Source of the DNA: Spirochaetia bacterium
GTDB lineage: Bacteria > Spirochaetota > Spirochaetia > Treponematales > Breznakiellaceae
Assembly: GCA_025997655.1 (NCBI GenBank)
Contig: BNUW01000058.1
Location: 1 to 14,975 of the forward strand
DNA length: 14,975 bases
Direction: 5' to 3'
Position 1 is the first letter of the stretch. Every line of letters starts with the position of its first letter. The position numbers were made by a program, and so were the translations under genes. Shown piece after piece: positions 7,042 to 12,948 of this stretch. Below the pieces are notes generated by a model. That model had not been told where the DNA came from, searched no databases, and worked only from the letters and a program-made list of their open reading frames with translations.

Positions 7042-8469
7042 ATGGCGCATGTGCTGATTATGCCCCGTCAGGGCAATACGGTGGAATCCTGTATCCTGAC
7101 GGAGTGGAAGGTAAAGGAAGGGGATTCGGTGGACGCCGATTCCGTGGTCTGTATGGTGGAAACCGATAAGGCCTCCTTCGAGGTTCCTGCGGGGGAAGCC
7201 GGGACGGTTCTTAAACTGCTCCGGGCGGGTGGGGATGATATTCCCGTCCTTGAGCCTATCGCGGTTTTCGGAAAGCCCGGGGAAGACTGGGCGGCCGCCG
7301 TAGGCGGTGCGGCGGTGGAAAAAGCCGGCGGTGCAGGCGCCGCCGCTTCAGGACCGGAGGAGTCAGGAACTAGCCCCCAGGCGACGGCTTCCGTTGCTGC
7401 GCCCGCTTCGGCCCCCGTTGCAGCGGGCCAGGCGGGAAGCGGGGGGGCTATCTCTCCCCGTGCGCAACATCTGGCGGAAAAGGAAGGGCTGTCCACCGGC
7501 GGGCTTGCGGGCTCCGGGCCGGGGGGACGGATTATCGAGCGGGATGTGCAGGCGGCCCTGCAAAACAGGCCTGCATTAACTGCGGCGGCGAGGGCGGCAG
7601 CGGCGGTCGGCGGAACTGTACCGGCGACCGGGTCCGGGCTTGGCGGCAGGGTTACTGCGGCAGACCTTGCGGGCGGCGGAGTGGCTGCGGTGGCCGGTTC
7701 CGGCGTGACAGCAGCGGCGGCCTCCGGTGCGGCGATTGCCAACCTGGGCGAAGGGGCGATCACGGAAACCGCCATCAAGGGTATCCGCAAACTTATCTCG
7801 GATCGTATGCACCAGTCCCTGGCGGAAAGCGCCCAGCTTACCCTGAACAGCAGCGCACCGGCGGTACGGCTCCAAACATTGCGGGCCAGAATGAAGGGAT
7901 CTGCGGAAGAACTGGGGTTTGCCAAGATTACGGTAAACGACCTGGTACTCTATGCCGTGTCCCGCACCCTCCCCCGCTTCCCCTTTATGAACGCCCTCAA
8001 AATCGGGGACACCCTGAAAACCTACGAGCGGGTACATCTGGGGGTGGCGGTGGATACCCCACGGGGCCTCATGGTGCCGGTGATCCGGAACGCCAACCTC
8101 CTGTCCCTGCGGCAGATTTCCTCCGAGGCGAAGCGGTTGGCCGCCGCCTGTCAGAAAGGCGCCGTCAGCCCCGACGAGCTTTCGGGGTCAACTTTCACGG
8201 TGACCAACCTGGGAAGCATGGGGGTTTCCAGCTTTACCCCGATACTCAATGCCCCGGAGGTGGGCATCCTGGGGGTCTGCACTATTGAGCTTAAGCCGGT
8301 GGCGGTTGACGGAGCGGATGACGAGGACGGCTGCGGCGTCCAATTCCTGCCCCATATCGGGTTAAGCCTGACCATCAATCATCAGGTGGTGGACGGCGCT
8401 CCTGCGGCGCGGTTCTTAAAGGCCCTGGGTGAGGCGGTGGCGGACATCGATCTCACCCTGGCAATGTAA
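7042..8469 (+). CDS. Dihydrolipoamide acyltransferase, E2 of a 2-oxoacid dehydrogenase complex
   Basis: A 475-residue E2. The N-terminal lipoyl domain (1-78) has the lipoylated lysine in ETDKASFEV (Lys43). An Ala/Pro/Gly-rich linker leads to a peripheral subunit-binding domain (about 137-173, SPRAQHLAEKEG to GPGGRIIERDV), followed by a second, degenerate copy of that motif (about 180-212, TGSGLGGRVTAADL), another Ala-rich linker, and the catalytic domain (238-475). Catalytic residues are visible in HQVVDG (His447, Asp451). The protein forms the core, carrying the acyl group from E1 to CoA, and E3 docks to the binding domain. AAGGAG sits 6 nt before the ATG and overlaps the upstream stop. The genes for E3 and E1 follow. 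Pyruvate is the likely substrate by context, but branched-chain 2-oxoacid or acetoin complexes cannot be excluded. Confidence 0.93.
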   Translation: MAHVLIMPRQGNTVESCILTEWKVKEGDSVDADSVVCMVETDKASFEVPAGEAGTVLKLLRAGGDDIPVLEPIAVFGKPGEDWAAAVGGAAVEKAGGAGAAASGPEESGTSPQATASVAAPASAPVAAGQAGSGGAISPRAQHLAEKEGLSTGGLAGSGPGGRIIERDVQAALQNRPALTAAARAAAAVGGTVPATGSGLGGRVTAADLAGGGVAAVAGSGVTAAAASGAAIANLGEGAITETAIKGIRKLISDRMHQSLAESAQLTLNSSAPAVRLQTLRARMKGSAEELGFAKITVNDLVLYAVSRTLPRFPFMNALKIGDTLKTYERVHLGVAVDTPRGLMVPVIRNANLLSLRQISSEAKRLAAACQKGAVSPDELSGSTFTVTNLGSMGVSSFTPILNAPEVGILGVCTIELKPVAVDGADDEDGCGVQFLPHIGLSLTINHQVVDGAPAARFLKALGEAVADIDLTLAM

Positions 8470-8479
8470 GGAGTAGCAA

Positions 8480-9877
8480 GTGTACGATACCATTATCATC
8501 GGGGCCGGGCCGGGGGGATACCTTGCGGCGGAACGGCTGGGACATGAAAAGAAGAAGGTGCTGTTAATAGAAGAACAATACCTTGGCGGGACCTGCCTGA
8601 ATGTGGGCTGCATCCCCACCAAGACCCTGCTCAATTCGGCAAAGCTCTATGTCCACGCAAAGGAGGCGGGAAAATTCGGCGTCAACGCCAAGGATGTTTC
8701 CTTTGACTGGGCTCTTATCCAAAAGTGGAAGGAAGAGGTTTCGGCAAAAATGCGGGAGGGGATTGGCAAACAGATGAAGCGCATCGGCGTGGAGGTGGCT
8801 GTTGGCCGGGGGGAAATTATTGCTCCGCCACGGAACACCACGCCGGGAAAGGTGAAGGTAACCTTAAGCGCAGGCGGAACCGGGGATCATGAGGCGCGAA
8901 CCATCCTTGTTTCCACCGGATCCGTTCCGGCTATCCCGCCGATACCGGGAAGCAAGGACAATCAGCACGTGGTGGATTCCACCGGCCTCCTCAGCATTGC
9001 TGCGGTTCCCAAGCGGCTCACCGTCATTGGCGGCGGGGTTATCGGGGTGGAATTCGCCGGGCTCTTTTCCAGCCTGGGCGCGGAGGTTACGGTCATCGAA
9101 ATGATGGAGGAGATCATCCCCTTTATGGACAAGGACCAGGCGCCCCTGCTCCGCGGGGCGATGAAGGGCGTCACCTTTAAGCTTGGCTGCAAGGTTGAAA
9201 AGATCGAAGGCGCCACGGTTCACTTTACTACCAAAACAGGGGCCGCTGAGAAAGTCGAGGCCGACCTGGTGCTCGTGGCGGTGGGCCGCCGTCCGGTACT
9301 CACCGGTTGGGGCGCAGAAGCTGCGGGGCTGGACATTACGCCCAAGGGGGTCAACGTGGATGACCGGATGCGGACCAACGTGCCGGGTATATGGGCCGCC
9401 GGGGATGTAACCGGGAAGAGCCTCCTGGCACATTCGGCCTACCGTATGGCGGAAGTGGCGGTGGCAGATATACTAACAAGCCTGGGTGGAACTGACAGTA
9501 TCACTAACAGGATGCGGTACAATGCCGTACCCTGGGCGGTCTACGGTGTCACCGAAGCCGCCGGCGTGGGGATGACCGAGCAGGAAGCGGCATCAAAGGG
9601 AATTGCCGTACTCAAGGCATCGGCGCCCATGTGGGCTTCCGGCCGTTTCGTTGCGGAAAACACCTTCACCGGGCCGGGGGAAGTAAAGGTAATTGCCGAT
9701 GCATCAAGCCGGCGTATCCTGGGAGTCCATGCCGTTGGGGCCTACGCTTCGGAGTTTATCTGGGGCGGCGCCGTATTAATCGAACAGGAACTGCGGATCG
9801 AAGATGTGAAGCAGCTCATCTTCCCCCACCCCACGGTCAGTGAACTGATCCGTGAGGCGGTGTGGAGCATAAAATAA
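8480..9877 (+). CDS. lpdA: Dihydrolipoyl dehydrogenase, E3
   Basis: A 465-residue flavoprotein of normal E3 length. The FAD-binding GAGPGG is at residues 8-13. The redox disulfide is in GGTCLNVGCIPTK (Cys39, Cys44). The NAD-binding Rossmann motif is VIGGGVIGVEFAG, and a second FAD motif is IWAAGDVTGKSLLAHSA. The C-terminal dimerisation domain ends with the catalytic HPTVSE (His450, Glu455). It reoxidises the dihydrolipoyl arm of E2 and makes NADH. The start is GTG at 8480, with AAGGAG 6 nt upstream overlapping the E2 stop codon; the gap to E2 is 10 nt. All active-site residues are present, so it should be functional. It may also serve other lipoyl enzymes, such as the glycine cleavage system, if they exist in the genome. 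Confidence 0.95.
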   Translation: MYDTIIIGAGPGGYLAAERLGHEKKKVLLIEEQYLGGTCLNVGCIPTKTLLNSAKLYVHAKEAGKFGVNAKDVSFDWALIQKWKEEVSAKMREGIGKQMKRIGVEVAVGRGEIIAPPRNTTPGKVKVTLSAGGTGDHEARTILVSTGSVPAIPPIPGSKDNQHVVDSTGLLSIAAVPKRLTVIGGGVIGVEFAGLFSSLGAEVTVIEMMEEIIPFMDKDQAPLLRGAMKGVTFKLGCKVEKIEGATVHFTTKTGAAEKVEADLVLVAVGRRPVLTGWGAEAAGLDITPKGVNVDDRMRTNVPGIWAAGDVTGKSLLAHSAYRMAEVAVADILTSLGGTDSITNRMRYNAVPWAVYGVTEAAGVGMTEQEAASKGIAVLKASAPMWASGRFVAENTFTGPGEVKVIADASSRRILGVHAVGAYASEFIWGGAVLIEQELRIEDVKQLIFPHPTVSELIREAVWSIK

Positions 9878-9895
9878 ATCAAAGAGGTCCACGGA

Positions 9896-9963
9896 TTACA
9901 CGGATTATCACGGATGAAGACTTTTATTGAATTATCCGTGTTCATCCGTGTAATCCGTGGACT
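9896..9963. repeat. Family A palindromic repeat between the E3 and E1 genes
   Basis: The left arm (from 9896: GGTCCACGGATTACACGGAT, then TATCACGGAT) and the right arm (9934-9963, ending ATCCGTGTAATCCGTGGACT) are near-perfect inverted repeats around an 18-nt loop. The same arm sequence recurs at 12650-12728, with a half copy at 12929-12939. It lies inside the operon, 23 nt before the E1 start, and could form a strong mRNA hairpin between E3 and E1. Confidence 0.88.
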
Positions 9964-9985
9964 AAAATAACAAGGAGAACAAGAA

Positions 9986-12457
9986 ATGCCTAAATCACAG
10001 TTGGTGGATCCAAAACTGGTGCGGAAACCGGAGATGCTCAAGCTCAAGGACATCCCGGTTAATCAATACAAGAGCGACATCAAAAAGGAAACAGAGCTTT
10101 ACGGCGCGGACAGGCTCAAGCGGATCTGGTACGACATGGTGACCATCCGGGAATTTGAAACCATGATCAACACCTTTAAAACCCAGGGAACCTGGAACGG
10201 GATTGAGTACAACCATAAGGGGCCGGCCCACCTGAGTATGGGACAGGAAGCGTCCTCCGTGGGACAGTGCGTTAATCTTACTATCGATGACTTCACTTTC
10301 GGCAGCCACCGGAGCCACGGGGAAATCCTGGCCAAGTGTTATTCCGCCATCTGGCAATTGTCACAAAAAGCGGCGGATGAAAAGAAGCTGGAGCATATAA
10401 TGAAAGATTTCCTCGGGGGGGAAACTCTGGCGGTCGCTGAAAAAATCGCCTATAAGAATGTGCGGGACCTGGCGGAAAACTTCGTCCTCTACGGCGCCCT
10501 GGCGGAAATCTTCGCCCGGAAAGCGGGGTTCACCCGGGGGCTTGGCGGCTCTATGCACGCATTCTTTACCCCCTTCGGCTCCATGCCCAACAACGCTATC
10601 GTCGGCGGCTCCGCAGATATCGCCACCGGATCTGCGCTGTACAAGCGGATCAACAAGAAGCCCGGCATCGTTGTCTCCAACATCGGTGACGCATCCATGG
10701 GCTGCGGCCCGGTCTGGGAAGCAATGATGATGGCCGCCATGGATCAGTACCACACCCTCTGGCCTAAGGATGCCGGGGGCGCGCCACCGATACTGTTCAA
10801 CTTCTTCGACAACTTCTACGGCATGGGCGGCCAGACCGCCGGGGAAACCATGGGCTACGGCGTCATGGCCCGGGTCGGCGCGGGGGTCAACCCGGATAAC
10901 ATGCACTCGGAGCGGGTGGACGGCTACAACCCGCTGGCGGTGGCGGACGCCATCACCCGGAAAAAGAAACTGCTCCTGGCGGGCAAGGGTCCGGTACTCC
11001 TGGACACCCTCACCTACCGCATCTCCGGCCACTCCCCCTCGGACGCATCCAGTTACCGTACCCCCGAGGAGGTCAAACTCTGGCAGGAAGCGGATTCCAT
11101 CGAATCCTACGGCGCGTACCTTATTGAAAACAAAATCGCCGACAAGACTGAACTGGACGCCCTCCGTGCCCACATAAACGCCAAGCTCACGGAAGTAGTA
11201 AAACTGTCGGTGAATGACGAAGTTTCCTCCCGGCTGGGCGGCGCCTTTATCGAATCGGTAATGTTCTCCAACGGCAAAGTAGAAAAGCTGGATGACCGCA
11301 AGCCCGAACTTTCCGAGCCCCTGGCGGAAAATGCACGGGTCAAGGCACTGGCAGGAAAGTCCCGCTACGGCTTTGACGCGGAGGGCAAACCGGTTTCCAA
11401 GAACAAGGCTTTCCAGTACCGGGACGCCCTCTTTGAAGCCATGGCCCATCGCTTTGCCATCGACCCCACCATGGCGGCATGGGGCGAGGAAAACCGGGAC
11501 TGGGGCGGGGCCTTCGCGGTGTACCGGGGCCTCACCGAATTACTGCCCTACAACCGGCTCTTCAACAGCCCCATATCCGAAGGGGCCATCGTGGGCTCCG
11601 GTGTAGGCTACGCACTTTCCGGCGGCCGGGCGGTAGTAGAACTGATGTACTGCGACTTCCTGGGCCGTGCGGGTGACGAAATCTTCAACCAGGCATCCAA
11701 GTGGCAGTCCATGTCCGCAGGGCTCCTCAAGATGCCTCTTACGGTCCGGGTTTCGGTGGGCAACAAGTACGGCGCGCAGCACAGCCAGGACTGGGCGGCC
11801 CTGGTGGCCCACATCCCGGGGCTCAAGGCCTACTTCCCCGCCACCCCCTACGATGCCAAGGGTATGCTCAACCTGGCCCTTCGCGGCACCGACCCGGTGA
11901 TCTTCTTTGAAAGCCAGCTTCTCTACGACATGAGCGAACAGTTCGAGAAAGGCGGCGTTCCCGAGGGTTACTACGAAGTGCCCGAAGGGGAGCCCGCCAT
12001 ACGCCGGCAGGGGAAGGACCTTACCATCGTTACCCTGGGGGCGACCCTGTACAAGGCCATGGATGCGGCGAAAAAACTCCAGGCCGACTTCGGGCTGGAA
12101 ACCGAGGTGATCGACCTTCGCTTTATCAACCCCTTGAACTACGAGAAGATCATTGAGTCCGTCAAAAAAACAGGAAAACTACTGCTCACCAGTGATGCTG
12201 CGGAACGGGGCTCCTACCTTCATACGGTGGCGAGCAACATCCAGACCATGGCCTTTGATTACCTGGACGCGCCGGTGGGGGTGGTGGGAAGCCGTAACTG
12301 GATTACCCCGGCGGCGGAAATGGAGGAACTCTACTTCCCCCAGGTAAGCTGGATCATTGATGCCATCCACGAACGGATACTGCCCCTGAAAGGGTATCAA
12401 CCTGCGACGGTGCAGACCACGTTGGACCTGATCCGGCGGAACAGGCAGGGGGTGTAA
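9986..12457 (+). CDS. Fused alpha-beta E1 component of a 2-oxoacid (probably pyruvate) dehydrogenase
   Basis: An 823-residue thiamine-diphosphate enzyme in which the usually separate E1 alpha and beta chains are one polypeptide. The alpha part (about 40-420) has SHRSHGE, GGSMH, and the TPP/magnesium motif [13 protein letters not shown] through FDNFYG (Asp235, Asn276). The second Gly of the usual GDG is Ala. An insertion of about 45 residues (around 115-175) separates SHRSHGE from GGSMH, and another short one lies inside the TPP motif. [11 protein letters not shown] matches the flexible active-site loop. The beta part (about 475-823) has [13 protein letters not shown], the TPP-activating Glu in [11 protein letters not shown] (Glu532) and the transketolase C-terminal domain. 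It decarboxylates the 2-oxoacid and passes the acyl group to E2. AAGGAG lies 8 nt before the ATG. A 108-nt gap with a palindrome separates it from lpdA. The substrate is inferred. Confidence 0.92.
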   Translation: MPKSQLVDPKLVRKPEMLKLKDIPVNQYKSDIKKETELYGADRLKRIWYDMVTIREFETMINTFKTQGTWNGIEYNHKGPAHLSMGQEASSVGQCVNLTIDDFTFGSHRSHGEILAKCYSAIWQLSQKAADEKKLEHIMKDFLGGETLAVAEKIAYKNVRDLAENFVLYGALAEIFARKAGFTRGLGGSMHAFFTPFGSMPNNAIVGGSADIATGSALYKRINKKPGIVVSNIGDASMGCGPVWEAMMMAAMDQYHTLWPKDAGGAPPILFNFFDNFYGMGGQTAGETMGYGVMARVGAGVNPDNMHSERVDGYNPLAVADAITRKKKLLLAGKGPVLLDTLTYRISGHSPSDASSYRTPEEVKLWQEADSIESYGAYLIENKIADKTELDALRAHINAKLTEVVKLSVNDEVSSRLGGAFIESVMFSNGKVEKLDDRKPELSEPLAENARVKALAGKSRYGFDAEGKPVSKNKAFQYRDALFEAMAHRFAIDPTMAAWGEENRDWGGAFAVYRGLTELLPYNRLFNSPISEGAIVGSGVGYALSGGRAVVELMYCDFLGRAGDEIFNQASKWQSMSAGLLKMPLTVRVSVGNKYGAQHSQDWAALVAHIPGLKAYFPATPYDAKGMLNLALRGTDPVIFFESQLLYDMSEQFEKGGVPEGYYEVPEGEPAIRRQGKDLTIVTLGATLYKAMDAAKKLQADFGLETEVIDLRFINPLNYEKIIESVKKTGKLLLTSDAAERGSYLHTVASNIQTMAFDYLDAPVGVVGSRNWITPAAEMEELYFPQVSWIIDAIHERILPLKGYQPATVQTTLDLIRRNRQGV

Positions 12458-12472
12458 TCCTTGTAACAAAAA

Positions 12473-12565
12473 AGAAGAATAAGAAAAACCGCGCCAAAGT
12501 CGACGAAGGAAGGGAGTATCCTCTTCTTCCCCTTAGTCGCCTTCGGCGCCTCCGGTAAATTCTTC
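12473..12565. repeat. Family B palindromic repeat downstream of the E1 gene
   Basis: The left arm (12488-12513: ACCGCGCCAAAGTCGACGAA, then GG) pairs with the right arm (12527-12555, CCTTAGTCGCC then TTCGGCGCCTCCGGT) with a few mismatches. The core and the AAGAAT ends match the element at 3730-3838 inside the transporter gene. It begins 16 nt after the E1 stop and might act as a terminator or 3' mRNA stabiliser, although no clean T run follows. Confidence 0.75.
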
Positions 12566-12591
12566 TCTTATGCGTTTATCCTGGATTATAC

Positions 12592-12785
12592 CAGGGCCAG
12601 CGCATACTTGCTAAGTAATATCCATCGAATAGATAAAGAATGAAAAGAGTCCACGGATTACACGGATATACACGGATAGGAAATACAATTTCTTATTTTA
12701 TCCGTGTTAATCCGTGTAATCCGTGGATTAAATTCTTGTTTCATGGAAAACCCGAAGTTCAGCCTATAAGTATGCGCTGGCCCTG
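12592..12785. mobile_element. MITE-like non-autonomous transposable element
   Basis: A 194-bp element bounded by perfect 18-bp terminal inverted repeats, CAGGGCCAGCGCATACTT at 12592-12609 and its reverse complement at 12768-12785. A perfect 10-bp direct repeat, TGGATTATAC, abuts both ends (12582-12591 and 12786-12795) and is the expected target-site duplication. Ends beginning CAGGG together with 8-10 bp duplications are, from memory, typical of the ISAs1 insertion-sequence family, so a transposase of that type may have moved it. There is no transposase gene inside; the interior holds a family A palindrome (12650-12728). Confidence 0.82.
12650..12728. repeat. Family A palindromic repeat nested in the MITE
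   Basis: The left arm at 12650-12678 (TCCACGGATTACACGGATAT, continuing to CACGGATA) and the right arm at 12700-12728 are nearly perfect inverted repeats around a 21-nt loop. The arms are the same as those at 9896-9963. It is either cargo of the MITE or a later insertion into it. Confidence 0.88.
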
Positions 12786-12804
12786 TGGATTATACCGATT
12801 TTTC

Positions 12805-12833
12805 TTGACCCGCTTTCTAAATACTGTTATAGT
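12805..12833 (+). promoter_or_regulatory. sigma70-type promoter of the MalT-like regulator
   Basis: TTGACC (12805-12810), a 17-nt spacer and TATAGT (12828-12833). The predicted leader to the ATG at 12949 is about 110 nt. The promoter starts 10 nt after the MITE target duplication, so the insertion lies just upstream of the -35 box. The leader also holds a lone 11-nt half of a family A arm (TCCACGGATTA, 12929-12939). Confidence 0.7.
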
Positions 12834-12928
12834 ATAGGTCTATGTAATGAATGTTAAAAACGGTAATAAACGCTTTTAGTTAAAAATTTAGCATTCCCGC
12901 CCGCCCTTAGAGGCCCCTTGGCTTCGTG

Positions 12929-12939
12929 TCCACGGATTA
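12929..12939. repeat. Solitary half of a family A repeat arm
   Basis: TCCACGGATTA is identical to the outer 11 nt of the left arms at 9898 and 12650, without any partner arm nearby. It ends just before the AAGG ribosome-binding site of the regulator gene (AAGG 6 nt upstream of the ATG at 12949). It is short enough that chance similarity is possible, but the exact match at an arm end suggests an element remnant. Confidence 0.45.
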
Positions 12940-12948
12940 AGGTGTAGA

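Noticed and set aside
7068..7925. A 285-codon Ala/Pro/Ser-rich open frame antisense to the E2 gene
   Set aside because: It mirrors the GC-rich, Ala/Gly-rich linkers of E2 and has no independent start signal or domain.
10361..11449. A 362-codon open frame antisense to the E1 gene
   Set aside because: It lies wholly inside the alpha part of E1, whose motifs are clear. The antisense product has no recognisable domain, and long antisense frames are common in GC-rich genes.
12847..12879. A 10-codon ATG reading frame in the leader of the MalT-like regulator, as a possible leader peptide
   Set aside because: It has no clear ribosome-binding site, no regulatory codon run and no paired terminator/antiterminator structure.
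9898..12939. A CRISPR array, suggested by recurring CACGGAT repeats
   Set aside because: The repeats are paired inverted arms spread over kilobases, not regularly spaced direct repeats with unique spacers, and no cas genes are present.
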